The notes: generated from the letters alone by a model not told the origin. 34,660 nucleotides of DNA from ANME-2 cluster archaeon (GCA_023544495.1 JAMJFV010000002.1:1-34660), one strand, 5' to 3'; positions 7,352 through 16,359 are shown, numbered from the stretch's first letter. Program-made: numbers and translations.

Positions 7352-8512
7352 ATGGTATATGTAACAGGTTTTCGGTGTTTCAAGTGTGGGACGCATCATT
7401 TGCCCCAAGAGATAGAGAACAAGCCGATACCCCGATGTTCGGTCTGTAACTCCGGGCTGGATGCAGAATATGATTACGGTTCGATCAGGAAGTCACTGCT
7501 GAGGGACCCGTTCATGCGCGAGAGTCCTACCCACTGGAAATACTGGGCGTTCTTACCTGTGCGCGATCTGTCCCACATCATTACCATGGGCGAGGGAGGT
7601 ACCCCTCTGCTTGAGAGCAACTCGCTGACCCGGGATATCGGTTGCGGACGGATGCTGGTGAAATATGAAGCCATGAATCCCACCGGCTCCTTCAAGGACC
7701 GGGGCTCTTCCCTTGAGATTACCAAGGCGATGGAGTACGGAAAGAAACGGGTTGTGCTTGCATCCACGGGAAACATGGGTGCTTCTGTGGCAGCGTATGC
7801 CGCATTTGCCGGACTTGATTGTATCGTGTTCGTACCCAATATTGTAGGTTCGGCCAAGATCAAGCAGATCAAAGCGTATGGGGCTGATATACGGTTTGTA
7901 AATGGTGATTATTCACATGCGATGAAAGAGGCGGAAAACTATGTAATATCACACCTTGACTCGTTCCTTACCGGCGATTATCCCTGGAGGGGGGAAGGTA
8001 CCAAGACGGTAGGTATGGAAATAGCTGACCAGCTGTACTGGACCGTACCTGATGTGGTTATTGCGCCGGTGGGCAACGGCACCCTGATCTGGGGCATCTT
8101 TGAAGCGTTCAGGGATATGTATGCTGTGGGAGTCATAGAGCGTAAACCTGCGATTTTCGGAGTACAGGTGGATGCCTGCAGACCTGTTGTGGATGCATGG
8201 GAGAAGGGAGCGTCCGAGATCATTGCTGTTGAGGACCCCCAGACTGTAGCGACTGCTATTGCATGCGGGGATCCGATCGACGGGTTGGGGGCATTGCGAG
8301 CTGTGAGGGAGACAGGAGGACAGGGGGTGAGCGTGTCTGATGGTGAGGTGATACAGGCGCGGGATTTTTTGGCAGAGAATGGTATTTTTGTTGAGCCGAG
8401 TGGTGCGGTGGCGTATGCGGGGGCGCGGAGGGTAAAAGATGGATTGGATGATAAGACTGTGGTGTGTATGGCAACAGGGCACGGGCTAAAGGATATGTAC
8501 GGAATTGAGTAA
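7352..8512 (+). CDS. thrC: threonine synthase with N-terminal zinc ribbon
   Basis: The 386-residue PLP enzyme converts O-phosphohomoserine to threonine. I start at ATG 7352, which places FRCFKCGTHH and PRCSVCNS, a four-Cys zinc ribbon, at the N-terminus as in many archaeal ThrC proteins. The PLP lysine lies in NPTGSFKDRG. A phosphate-binding loop STGNMGASVAAYAA follows, then PVGNGTLIWG and GIFVEPSGAVAYAG near the C-terminus. Length and motif order are normal. An upstream in-frame ATG at 7298 would put 18 non-conserved residues ahead of the ribbon and overlap the small frame at 7180-7323. Confidence 0.92.
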   Translation: MVYVTGFRCFKCGTHHLPQEIENKPIPRCSVCNSGLDAEYDYGSIRKSLLRDPFMRESPTHWKYWAFLPVRDLSHIITMGEGGTPLLESNSLTRDIGCGRMLVKYEAMNPTGSFKDRGSSLEITKAMEYGKKRVVLASTGNMGASVAAYAAFAGLDCIVFVPNIVGSAKIKQIKAYGADIRFVNGDYSHAMKEAENYVISHLDSFLTGDYPWRGEGTKTVGMEIADQLYWTVPDVVIAPVGNGTLIWGIFEAFRDMYAVGVIERKPAIFGVQVDACRPVVDAWEKGASEIIAVEDPQTVATAIACGDPIDGLGALRAVRETGGQGVSVSDGEVIQARDFLAENGIFVEPSGAVAYAGARRVKDGLDDKTVVCMATGHGLKDMYGIE

Positions 8513-8624
8513 GGATAGAGGGAAGGGTAATCATTATTTTTCCTGGTGATTATTTACTTTACTGGGAAGCACTGAACTCAACTCTGATAATCAATGTATG
8601 AACCGTATACAATACAGGTGACCT

Positions 8625-9035
8625 ATGGTTGTAGATGTCAGGACACTTACAGTAGCAAACCTCATCATCCAGTTACTGCTGGTAATGATCATATCAGGTG
8701 CAGTATATCTGGCAAAGAACCGGGAAACTGGCAGGCACTGCACCGTCATGAATATTGCCGCACCTGTCGAGATAGCAGCAGTAGCTGCTGTAATGTTCCC
8801 CTCTATGGTAGGTTATGTCTTACATGAAGAGCCGCGTCTGGTCTTTTACCTTGTGATGGGAATACACCATACATTCGGCATTAGTGCAATTATGCTGTGG
8901 ATATACATTAATCTGGTATTCAGGGGAATCATGACAATGCCATCCAATCTCAGGACTGTCATGAAGCTGGCGCTTGCTTCGTGGATGTCATCCCTTGTCC
9001 TGGGTCTGTTCCTTCTGATACAGGTGTTATCATGA
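8625..9035 (+). CDS. small four-helix membrane protein with conserved-looking His
   Basis: The 136-residue product has about four membrane helices (starting NLIIQLLLVMIISGAVYLA, then NIAAPVEIAAVAAVMFPSMV) and short loops. His residues at helix edges (YVLHEE, GIHHTFGISA) recall DUF420-like or cytochrome b561-like heme-binding bundles; this is only a resemblance. It is the first of three genes joined by 4-base stop/start overlaps, ending with a B12-binding radical SAM enzyme. It is roughly the size and helix pattern of another membrane protein at 23813-24262. AGGTGA sits close before the ATG. Confidence 0.7.
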   Translation: MVVDVRTLTVANLIIQLLLVMIISGAVYLAKNRETGRHCTVMNIAAPVEIAAVAAVMFPSMVGYVLHEEPRLVFYLVMGIHHTFGISAIMLWIYINLVFRGIMTMPSNLRTVMKLALASWMSSLVLGLFLLIQVLS

Positions 9036-9895
9036 CAGGACAATATACATCATTTTCATTAAAGGAGGCCGGGGTTGAAATAGGAGAAAGTATCACTCTC
9101 ATGATGAAGATGGGCAGGAGTGGGAGCTATCCAGCTTCAAACATCCAGAAGGGGCTAGTACTTGTGTTCAGGGGTACAGATCTGTCCGAGGAGGGTATCG
9201 GGTTCGGAGTACCTCTGATCAGGTGCGGGTGGGAAGCGGTTTTCCCTGGTTCTGCCTGTATAACTCTTAAAAGAGAGGGGGACAGGACGGTAGTGAACAC
9301 TGACTACGACCTGAGGCTGGTAGAAAGGATGATAGTGAAAGAAAAAAAAAGAATAGAAAGCAGAACATTCTATAGAATAACAGGATATCTGTCCACACTG
9401 CACCGTAATTGTCCTCCCTTAAGAAAGATCCTCGCTTTGTCCTCAGGTATAGTACGGCGCATAACCGGAATGAATAACCAGTTTGAGGTCTGTAACTCCC
9501 GGGGGATCGTGAAAGTGGTCTACACCATTGAGCCCGGAGTGGGGTTGATTCATGTCAGTGTCGATGCCAGTGGAGTGAAGGAATGTGAAACCAAGGAGAT
9601 CATGATCATGAACGAACAGGGGGCCAGTCACTTCGAACAGTACACGGATACATGTGGAATAGCTCTTACGGGAGATGAAATAGGGACGTGGGATGAGACA
9701 TTTGCGGATGAAGCATCGTTCATAGATTGCAGGAATAATATCGAATTCACGCTCCAGAATGTGAAAGGTGCACGGGTGTTCAGGGGGAGGGAGCATGTTC
9801 CCGGACGTCTTGCCTGGGCAGGACTTGCCTGTGTTCTGCCTCGGTCAAAAGCCTGTTTCACCTACAGCATCAGGGTTGGGAGACACCGTGTATGA
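9032..9895 (+). CDS. hypothetical protein coupled to radical SAM enzyme
   Basis: I do not recognise this 287-residue protein. The start ATG 9032 overlaps the preceding stop by 4 bases (ATGA), and its own stop overlaps the radical SAM start in the same way. It seems soluble and beta-rich, with an N-terminal stretch MTGQYTSFSLKEAGVEIGE, a basic central helix region (MIVKEKKRIESR) and scattered single cysteines (RCGWE, FEVCNS, KECETK, DTCGIA, DCRNN) that do not form one clear metal site. Strict coupling on both sides suggests that it works with the membrane protein and the radical SAM enzyme, maybe as a substrate carrier or a lipid-handling subunit. That is a guess. Confidence 0.65.
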   Translation: MTGQYTSFSLKEAGVEIGESITLMMKMGRSGSYPASNIQKGLVLVFRGTDLSEEGIGFGVPLIRCGWEAVFPGSACITLKREGDRTVVNTDYDLRLVERMIVKEKKRIESRTFYRITGYLSTLHRNCPPLRKILALSSGIVRRITGMNNQFEVCNSRGIVKVVYTIEPGVGLIHVSVDASGVKECETKEIMIMNEQGASHFEQYTDTCGIALTGDEIGTWDETFADEASFIDCRNNIEFTLQNVKGARVFRGREHVPGRLAWAGLACVLPRSKACFTYSIRVGRHRV

Positions 9896-11274
9896 CATCT
9901 GTGCTTCTTATTTATCCCTATTTTGATAAAAAGTATAACAGATCGATCTTTCGATTTCCACCACTGGGTATTGGTTATGTGGCTGCCAGCCTCAGAGATG
10001 CAGGATACCATGTTGACATCATGGACTGCACTTTTATGGACAGGGATGATGCCATGGAAAAAGCAGTGAGATCCTGCCCGGATGTTATAGGTATATACAG
10101 CATGGTGACAATGCGGGAGGACAGCCTCAGATTTGCACAACATCTGAGGGGCAGTTGTGATCTTCTTGTGGCGGGAGGCCCTCTGCCTTCTTCTGATCCT
10201 GCGGCTTTTCTCCCTGAGTTCGATATTGTGCTCAGGGGAGAAGGTGAACATGTCATGGTAGATATCCTGCGTTCTTATGAAAGCGGTGATGATCCGGCGT
10301 CTGTACCGGGGATCGTGTACTGCAGGGGAAATAACGGCCGGACAACGAGCAGTGAAAACAATGATGAGATCGTTTTCACCGGTACGAGTGCAATGGAACC
10401 CGACCTTGACAGCATTTCTTTTCCTGCACGAGATCTGCTGCCGAACGATACCTATATCGAATACTGGAAAAAGAGGTTCGGATATGCTGCCACCACTGTG
10501 ATTACAACCAGGGGCTGCCCGTTTGCCTGTGAGTTTTGCAGTAATGCTGTTTTTGGTGTTTCCTACCGTGAAAGATCACCAGAGAATGTGATCGATGAAG
10601 TTGAACAGGCGCTCTCACTGGGGTATGATCATATCCACTTTGCCGACGACGTATTCACACTCAATAAGGAGAGGATTATCAGGATATGCACCGAGATAAT
10701 GAAGAGAGATCTCTGCTTTACCTGGGAATGTCTGGGCAGAGTGGATTCAATGGACCAGGAGATAGCATCTGCCATGAAGTCTGCCGGCTGTAACAGGATA
10801 TTCTTCGGAATCGAATCCGGCAGTAATCCAGTACTGGAAATGATGAACAAAAAGATTACTGTGGATCAGGCCCTCAGGGTGGTCAATGCAGTGCATTCAG
10901 CCGGAATCATGACAGGAGCCTTTTTTATCCTCTGTTATCCGGGGGAAACAGACAGTACTGTTCTGGATACACTGAGATTCTCAACATCCCTCCCCCTCGA
11001 CTACCTCTCCTTCACGATGCCGTATCCGCTTCCGGGCACTGCTCTTTATGAACGGGTAAAAGACAGGATTATCATGGAATGGGAGGCACCGGAAGGTCCT
11101 GCATCAGATCATGTCCTTACGTATAATGCCGACTTCTCAGAATCTAAAATGAAATTCGCCATTCTAAAAGGCCAGGTTCAGTTCGGGATCAGGAAGAGGT
11201 TCGGGAAATTATCCTTTTTCGTCGTAAAACCATTTGAGATACTAACTGATACTGTTTTCAGGCTTTTAAGGTGA
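9892..11274 (+). CDS. B12-binding radical SAM enzyme
   Basis: The 460-residue protein has the BchE-like architecture. Residues 1-150 form a cobalamin-binding domain (PPLGIGYVAASLRDAGY, VAGGPLPSSDP, VLRGEGE), though without the classic DXHXXG, as is common in this class. A radical SAM barrel follows with the cluster motif RGCPFACEFCSN near residue 205, then FADDVFTLN, FFGIESGSN and a C-terminal helical part. Such enzymes usually methylate or rearrange unreactive carbons; substrates include tetrapyrroles, lipids and peptides. This substrate is unknown. It is the last gene of the 8625-11274 triad, with 4-base overlaps, so the membrane protein and the unknown protein are the best clues. Confidence 0.85.
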   Translation: MTSVLLIYPYFDKKYNRSIFRFPPLGIGYVAASLRDAGYHVDIMDCTFMDRDDAMEKAVRSCPDVIGIYSMVTMREDSLRFAQHLRGSCDLLVAGGPLPSSDPAAFLPEFDIVLRGEGEHVMVDILRSYESGDDPASVPGIVYCRGNNGRTTSSENNDEIVFTGTSAMEPDLDSISFPARDLLPNDTYIEYWKKRFGYAATTVITTRGCPFACEFCSNAVFGVSYRERSPENVIDEVEQALSLGYDHIHFADDVFTLNKERIIRICTEIMKRDLCFTWECLGRVDSMDQEIASAMKSAGCNRIFFGIESGSNPVLEMMNKKITVDQALRVVNAVHSAGIMTGAFFILCYPGETDSTVLDTLRFSTSLPLDYLSFTMPYPLPGTALYERVKDRIIMEWEAPEGPASDHVLTYNADFSESKMKFAILKGQVQFGIRKRFGKLSFFVVKPFEILTDTVFRLLR

Positions 11275-11312
11275 TTATGCCAGGGGTAGAAGAGTAACAA
11301 TCATTGTGCTGT

Positions 11313-11726
11313 TCATACTGACGCCACAAATTCAAGTACTCTGTCGCGAAGTTCATCTATATCCCCATAGCTCAGGGCATCAACCTCCTTATTCCCCAAC
11401 ACCATGGCAGACACCTTGGCCCCCTGTTCATATACACAGAGCACAGGTTTCTTCAGACCTACAGCAAGGCATATCTCATATCCGACACCTGTTGAAGGTA
11501 CGCTCACCTCTGCCACCATGCAGTCACACCGCTCGATACCGTCCATATCCCTCAGAAAGATCTCTTCCTCGGTCATGTCTTCTTCCCGGGAGAACACGTT
11601 TTTCTCTGCTACATGTTCACTCAGGACCTCCAATCCCGCATCTATCATCACATCAGCCATGAACCTGTACATTCCAGCCAACCTCCGTCCCCCGCGTATA
11701 GCGCCTGAGAGGAACACCCGCCTCAT
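11313..11726 (-). CDS. DNPH1/Rcl-like nucleoside monophosphate N-hydrolase family protein
   Basis: The 137-residue product matches the small nucleoside 2-deoxyribosyltransferase-like family typified by DNPH1 (Rcl). The N-terminal FLSGAIRGG is the nucleotide-phosphate loop. VAEVSVPSTGVGYEICLA contains the catalytic Glu (GYE) and the usual Ser/Asp-type contacts, followed by KKPVLCVYE. Known members split the N-glycosidic bond of 2'-deoxynucleoside 5'-phosphates and cleanse the nucleotide pool. Its ATG overlaps the stop of the U32 gene by one base (TAATG-type coupling), so the two are co-translated. Whether this one acts on deoxy- or ribonucleotides cannot be told by eye. Confidence 0.82.
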   Translation of the reverse strand: MRRVFLSGAIRGGRRLAGMYRFMADVMIDAGLEVLSEHVAEKNVFSREEDMTEEEIFLRDMDGIERCDCMVAEVSVPSTGVGYEICLAVGLKKPVLCVYEQGAKVSAMVLGNKEVDALSYGDIDELRDRVLEFVASV

Positions 11727-14344
11727 TACAATACACCCCTGAAATAATGGCCTGAGGTCAGGCCGCTGGTAAACATCTGCTTCACCTGTGCCAGGTACTC
11801 GCTCCCATCGAACTGTTCTCCCGCTGCAATGCAGGAATCAAGGGCCTGCCTGTAGAGCCCCGTAATCTCGCTCACCTGCGCATTATTATATCGATGTGCA
11901 TCGATCCTTAATGATCTGGCACCCGCATCCAGCACACCCGGCAGGCGGTCTATCATGCACAGTTCCCGGGAATTGTACACATGCGTCCTGCACCTGCTGT
12001 CCTGCTCGACTGGGAACGTGAATTTCTTCTCATCCCTGATGGCATAGGGAACATCACACAGTCTTTCGACCCTGAATCCACGAACGTCATTCTTATCTCT
12101 CTTAGGATTATCACATCCTTTGATCCCCCCGATGAGGCAATGTTCAGATACCATCAACTGCACACTCCCCTGCACAACACATTCAATATTGTACCCTTCA
12201 GACATGCCCGCTATCTCCTCAAGGGTAAGTTCAGGCGAAATAGTAATGCTGCCCGCTCCCATATCGGTCAGGACATCCAATGTATGGCGGTTGAAAGCAT
12301 TCGCAGGATAGTCCACTGCCAGTGCAATGTCCATATCCCTGAACATGTATAGCTGGTCCGGTGCAGCCGCAAGTATACCGTCAATCGTGCTCAATCCCCT
12401 GACCGTGTTAATGACCAGGTCTGCCTCGCTGTCCTTTATAATATCCGGCAACCGGATAAATACGGTTGCACCTGCCAGATGTGCTTTCGTTATCGCGGCA
12501 TCGGTCAGGGGTATATTCCCGGTGATGCCCTCACTATCAAGATAAACCCTATCAGCACCGGCTGACACAGCGGTATGGACGCCATCAGGTCCGGATACCC
12601 GAACGGACAATAGTGGTCTGGCGGCTTCGTTACTATTTGCATGAAGGATAGTACCGGATCGGAGTATATCGGATCGGAGTGTATCGGATAGAGGTGTATC
12701 GGATAGAGGTGTATCGGATAGGGGTATATCGGATAGGAGTGTATCGGATGGAAGCGTATCGGATCGGAGTGTATCGGATGGGGGTATATCTGAGAGGAGT
12801 GTATCGGATACTTTTGTTTTACATGTGCGCCGATATTTTTCTACACGCAGTTGCGCAAGCTTATCCACAGCCTCGCGCCTCACAGAATTTATGACACCTA
12901 TGGGTATGAAAATATTCTCATCCTTCTGTATGTCAACATTTTCAGCCGCAAACACGGTATCACCCAATTTGCTGACCCGTACCTTCATACCCTTTTCATC
13001 CAGCGGCCGCTGCCTTGCAGATGAAACGACGGTATCCGATACTGCCCGGGCTATTGATCCATCCCTGTCAGTTAGCTTTATCAGTAATTCTTTCCCGGCC
13101 ATTGCCTCCACTTCAATATCCACCGGGACCTTTCTCTGGATCGAATGGTATGTCTGGGTTATCCATTCCATCAGCACAGGGTCAAAGTTCCTGTACACAG
13201 GAGTACCGTTGGGAACCGGTGTGTCAAAAGTAAAACTTACTGTGGAACCAGCCGATCCCGTGTCGATCTTCTCTCTTCCTATCCATAATGTGTTGACAGT
13301 TGTGCCAGTATCGCCGATCGAGACTCCATCACCCTGATTGAGGGGGACATCCAGCTTCACAGACACTCTACCACGCCCACCACCGCCGTATCCGGTCACA
13401 CGTCCTATCAGCGTACCGCGATTACCAGACTTATCCATGCTCATAAGAGAACTGCCAGGATCACCTGCCATATACCCTTCTGTGAATCCCCTGCTGAATA
13501 TGGTCTCAAGACGCTGCTGTTCTTCTGGTGTAATAGTGGCATCCGGGTCACGGGAAAACCTGTCCAGGATATCCCTGTAGGTCTTTGTGACCGCAGCTAC
13601 ATATTCAGGACGTTTCATGCGCCCTTCTATCTTCAGGGAATCAACGCCTGCTTCCATCAGGTCATGCAGCCGGAAGGACAGGTTGAGGTCCTTTGGACTC
13701 AACAGGTATCCGGTACTGTTCCTGCGCCCAGGCAATTCATACAATTTCCTGCATGGTTGCGCACAGTGTCCACGGTTACCGCTTCTGCCGCCCATGAGAC
13801 TGCTCATAAGGCACCTGCCCGAATAGCAGATACATAATGCTCCGTGTACAAAAACCTCAAGTTCGATATCTGTGCCCGAACGGACAGACCGTATCTCGTC
13901 AAGGCTCATTTCCCTGGAAAGCACTGCCCGTTTCACTCCCAGGTCCCGGAGCATTCGTGTTCCTGAGCTATTATGGATGGTCATCTGCGTACTTGCAGTG
14001 ATGGGCAGACCGGGCATGTGTCTCCTGAGCATCCTCAGCAATCCTATATCCTGGACGATCACAGCATCTGCCCCGTGAATGCAGAGCTGTTCCAGATACG
14101 CTGTGGCATCACTGAGTTCACGGTCCTTCAAAAGAGTATTGACAGTAATATAGGCCGGGACATCTCTCTGGTGGGCAAAATCAATTGCCTTCAGTAATCC
14201 CTCTGTGTCAAAATTATCGGCCGATTGTCTGGCACTGAACTCCTTTGCTCCCAGATAGACTGCATCTGCTCCGTTCTCCACAGCCGCTTTCAATGATTCC
14301 ATACTGCCGGCAGGGGACAGCAATTCCGGTGTTTTACGATTCAT
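11726..14344 (-). CDS. peptidase U32 family protein, duplicated, with disordered repeat linker
   Basis: The 872-residue product belongs to the U32/RlhA-like family with a DUF3656-type middle. Residues 1-280 carry PELLSPAGSMESLKAAVENG, GADAVYLGAKEFSARQ, then VHGALCICYSGRC and GHCAQPCRKLYELPG, whose cysteines probably bind an Fe-S cluster as in tRNA and rRNA hydroxylases of this family. A beta domain follows to about 500. Residues 510-565 are a run of SDTLL/SDIPL pentapeptides. Residues 570-872 look like a second, diverged U32 half (GADRVYLDSEGI, VVQGSVQLMVSEHCLIGG). RNA modification (hydroxylation) is more likely than proteolysis; inferred from better-studied relatives. It is followed by the DNPH1-like gene. 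Confidence 0.85.
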   Translation of the reverse strand: MNRKTPELLSPAGSMESLKAAVENGADAVYLGAKEFSARQSADNFDTEGLLKAIDFAHQRDVPAYITVNTLLKDRELSDATAYLEQLCIHGADAVIVQDIGLLRMLRRHMPGLPITASTQMTIHNSSGTRMLRDLGVKRAVLSREMSLDEIRSVRSGTDIELEVFVHGALCICYSGRCLMSSLMGGRSGNRGHCAQPCRKLYELPGRRNSTGYLLSPKDLNLSFRLHDLMEAGVDSLKIEGRMKRPEYVAAVTKTYRDILDRFSRDPDATITPEEQQRLETIFSRGFTEGYMAGDPGSSLMSMDKSGNRGTLIGRVTGYGGGGRGRVSVKLDVPLNQGDGVSIGDTGTTVNTLWIGREKIDTGSAGSTVSFTFDTPVPNGTPVYRNFDPVLMEWITQTYHSIQRKVPVDIEVEAMAGKELLIKLTDRDGSIARAVSDTVVSSARQRPLDEKGMKVRVSKLGDTVFAAENVDIQKDENIFIPIGVINSVRREAVDKLAQLRVEKYRRTCKTKVSDTLLSDIPPSDTLRSDTLPSDTLLSDIPLSDTPLSDTPLSDTLRSDILRSGTILHANSNEAARPLLSVRVSGPDGVHTAVSAGADRVYLDSEGITGNIPLTDAAITKAHLAGATVFIRLPDIIKDSEADLVINTVRGLSTIDGILAAAPDQLYMFRDMDIALAVDYPANAFNRHTLDVLTDMGAGSITISPELTLEEIAGMSEGYNIECVVQGSVQLMVSEHCLIGGIKGCDNPKRDKNDVRGFRVERLCDVPYAIRDEKKFTFPVEQDSRCRTHVYNSRELCMIDRLPGVLDAGARSLRIDAHRYNNAQVSEITGLYRQALDSCIAAGEQFDGSEYLAQVKQMFTSGLTSGHYFRGVL
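12651..12815 (-). repeat. 15-bp tandem repeat, about 11 units, in frame inside the U32 gene
   Basis: On the plus strand, units of the form GTATCGGATAGGAGT follow each other without spacer, with 1-4 substitutions per unit. Being 15 bases long they keep the frame and encode pentapeptides SDTLL, SDIPL, SDTPL and similar, rich in Ser and Asp. Two adjacent units (12681-12710) are identical, which points to recent duplication. The array sits exactly between the two U32 halves, so length changes would be tolerated. Confidence 0.95.
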
Positions 14345-14420
14345 ACAATTTCCTGTTCCTCATAACAAGATGGAAAGATATAAGAGTGTCTAAAAATAAG
14401 ACTAAATGAAGGTGAATAAC

Positions 14421-14660
14421 GTGCTAAAAGAATTAGTCGATTCAGAGTTAAAATTATATTACCTGGCCCTGGCAACAGCAATAGTGGCTGCCTTTATGGG
14501 CATCACATTTCTTATATTCAAGTCAACATCCACACTGGTGATGATGATGTCCGGTATTCTTATCTTTATAGCTGCAATTATTATCCTGGTGGTTGCTGTA
14601 TACCTTGATTATATCGAGGGCAGGTTTAACACTTCGTATCAATACAGTTCCGGAAGATAA
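14421..14660 (+). CDS. small two-helix membrane protein
   Basis: The product is 79 residues from GTG 14421, which has GAAGGTGA six bases upstream; an in-frame ATG at 14406 would give 84. Two membrane helices are clear (YYLALATAIVAAFMGITFLI and SGILIFIAAIIILVVAVYL), joined by a short Ser/Thr loop, with a charged start and a polar Tyr-rich tail (NTSYQYSSGR). No metal or catalytic motif is seen and I do not recognise the family. It lies alone between the divergent U32 gene and the YHS-FrhB gene. Confidence 0.6.
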   Translation: MLKELVDSELKLYYLALATAIVAAFMGITFLIFKSTSTLVMMMSGILIFIAAIIILVVAVYLDYIEGRFNTSYQYSSGR

Positions 14661-14756
14661 AGATCAAGTAGTCACTGTTTGATAGTGCAAGAAGTATTAC
14701 TCTGTATCAGTACATAAGGTAACCTTGTGTAGAAGGCACAATTGGAAGTAACCTAC

Positions 14757-15914
14757 ATGCCTGTCGACCCTATCTGCAAACGTGAAGTCCCACTGACAAC
14801 TCCGTATATTACCGAATCAGAAGGACAAACATATTATTTTCATGATCCTGAATGCAAAAAGAAATTCGATGACATGGCAAAGAACATTGTCAGGGTCAAA
14901 CGCAGCCTGAAAGATAAAGAGAAGATATCATTCGGACGGCTGCGAAAGGATATTATCAAAGCAGGTATCTGTGCGGCATGTGGCGCCTGTGCTGCCAGCT
15001 GTCCCTCCATAATCATGGATGGCGAAAAGCCCAAGCTGATAGGGCCGTGTACAGCCTGCAGTATCTGCTACAACCAGTGTCCCCGCACCATTACCACCGA
15101 GAACGGGCTTATCGGCAGGATACGATATCCCTATGCAGCCCGGTCGACCATAAAAGAGATCAGGGGACAGGACGGGGGTGTGGTCACGGCCCTGCTGGCC
15201 TATGCACTGGAGGAAGGCCTCATAGACTGTGCCATCGTGACAGTAAAATCCAGGGATGACCCCTGGAGACCCGTACCTGTCATTGCCACAACCCTCGATG
15301 AATTGATGGAGTCTGCCGGCAGCATCTACACTCACAGTATGACCATCCAGGCCCTTATGAACGCTGTCCAGCAGGGTATGCGGAGTATTGCTTTCGTGGG
15401 ACCATCCTGCAATATCGATGCGGTCTATAAGATATACAAAAGCCCTTACGGATTGCTGCACATGTTCATGCGTGCCAATATTCTTCCCCTGGGCTTGTTC
15501 TGCATGGACACGTTCTCCCATGAAGGTATTGAAGAGTTTGTTGCATCCAAGAACATAAAACTGTCCGAAATTGAGAGCATGAAGATACGGCGGGGAAAGA
15601 TCGAACTGGAAACTGGCGGGGAGACCATGGTGTACTACCTCGGTGAACTTGATCCTTACCGGAGTTCTTCATGCAAGTACTGTACCGACCTGACTGCCGA
15701 GAATGCGGCTATCAGTTTTGGGGGTGTTGGCACTCCTGACGGCTGGACCACGGTATTTACCAGGACTGGCCGGGGGTACGAAATATTCAACGAGGCGGTA
15801 GAGGCTGGTTATATCGAATCCAGGGACCTTGAAGAAAAGGAGATGACAAGGGTATTGAACCTTGCCAGGATGAAAAAGGTCCAGAAGTATGGCGTCATGC
15901 GCAGGGAAAAATAA
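14757..15914 (+). CDS. YHS domain fused to F420-reducing hydrogenase/dehydrogenase beta-subunit-type protein
   Basis: From ATG 14757 the 385-residue product opens with a YHS-like metal-binding module (VDPICKREVPL and YYFHDPECKKKFD, residues 1-45). After a basic linker come two [4Fe-4S] motifs, ICAACGACAASCP and PCTACSICYNQCP. The FrhB-family core begins at RGQDGGVVTALLAYALEEG, the flavin/F420 part, and has a late SCKYC pair. FrhB-type proteins oxidise or reduce coenzyme F420 for many partner enzymes, and this one probably links F420H2 or ferredoxin to an unknown acceptor. A TTG at 14742 could add five residues. The gene is convergent with the small gene at 15919-16251. Confidence 0.86.
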   Translation: MPVDPICKREVPLTTPYITESEGQTYYFHDPECKKKFDDMAKNIVRVKRSLKDKEKISFGRLRKDIIKAGICAACGACAASCPSIIMDGEKPKLIGPCTACSICYNQCPRTITTENGLIGRIRYPYAARSTIKEIRGQDGGVVTALLAYALEEGLIDCAIVTVKSRDDPWRPVPVIATTLDELMESAGSIYTHSMTIQALMNAVQQGMRSIAFVGPSCNIDAVYKIYKSPYGLLHMFMRANILPLGLFCMDTFSHEGIEEFVASKNIKLSEIESMKIRRGKIELETGGETMVYYLGELDPYRSSSCKYCTDLTAENAAISFGGVGTPDGWTTVFTRTGRGYEIFNEAVEAGYIESRDLEEKEMTRVLNLARMKKVQKYGVMRREK

Positions 15915-15918
15915 CAGG

Positions 15919-16251
15919 TCAACCGAATATGCCCAGGAAATCCTTGAGTTCGGACAGTCTCTGCGGCACTCGTTCTTCTATAACCTCAATAAATGCGTTC
16001 GTATCCCCTTCTGCCAGCCCCCTGGTGTCCTCCTGCGCTTTGAGGCCAAGGTCCAGCAGGTATTCCAGTTCCTCATCGGTGAGCCGGAGCAAGCGCTCCT
16101 TAAAATCTTCACTCGACTCGGCCACCTTGTGGGACAGAGGGCGCAGGATGAACAGGTACTGGTGACCGGCCGGGGAATTCAGGTTGCCTTCCATTTCGGG
16201 AGCCAGCTTGTTGAAAATGTCGATGTCTTTTTGGCTGAATTCTCTTGACAT
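15919..16251 (-). CDS. hypothetical helical protein (110 aa)
   Basis: Start ATG 16251 (MSREFSQKDIDIFNKLAPEM) is preferred; an ATG at 16278 would add nine residues. The protein is mostly helical, acidic and soluble, with no Cys. It contains SHKVAESSEDFKERLLRLTD and ends LSELKDFLGIFG. I do not recognise a named domain, though the composition is that of a compact cytoplasmic protein. It ends 4 bases from the YHS-FrhB stop on the opposite strand. It is the last intact gene before the boundary zone. Confidence 0.65.
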   Translation of the reverse strand: MSREFSQKDIDIFNKLAPEMEGNLNSPAGHQYLFILRPLSHKVAESSEDFKERLLRLTDEELEYLLDLGLKAQEDTRGLAEGDTNAFIEVIEERVPQRLSELKDFLGIFG

Positions 16252-16359
16252 TAACAGTGAAATGGTGTTATTTGTCAATAGTATTTTCCCTTCTATGATG
16301 TGCCGGGTGTTTTTTTGGCTAAGCTTGTGATGCTTGTTCTAAGGGCAGGGCACAGAAAG

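Noticed and set aside
7949..8482. 177-codon minus-strand frame over thrC
   Set aside because: His/Pro/Arg-rich shadow of a conserved enzyme.
12651..12815. CRISPR array
   Set aside because: Units of 15 bases follow each other without spacers and lie in frame in a protein gene, so this is a coding minisatellite.
12825..13337. 170-codon plus-strand frame over the U32 gene
   Set aside because: Antisense to conserved U32 sequence; no ribosome binding site or family likeness.
14928..15521. Long open frame on the minus strand within the YHS-FrhB gene (197 codons)
   Set aside because: It is antisense to a gene with clear iron-sulfur and FrhB motifs, and its own translation is rich in His, Gly and Cys with no recognisable motif.
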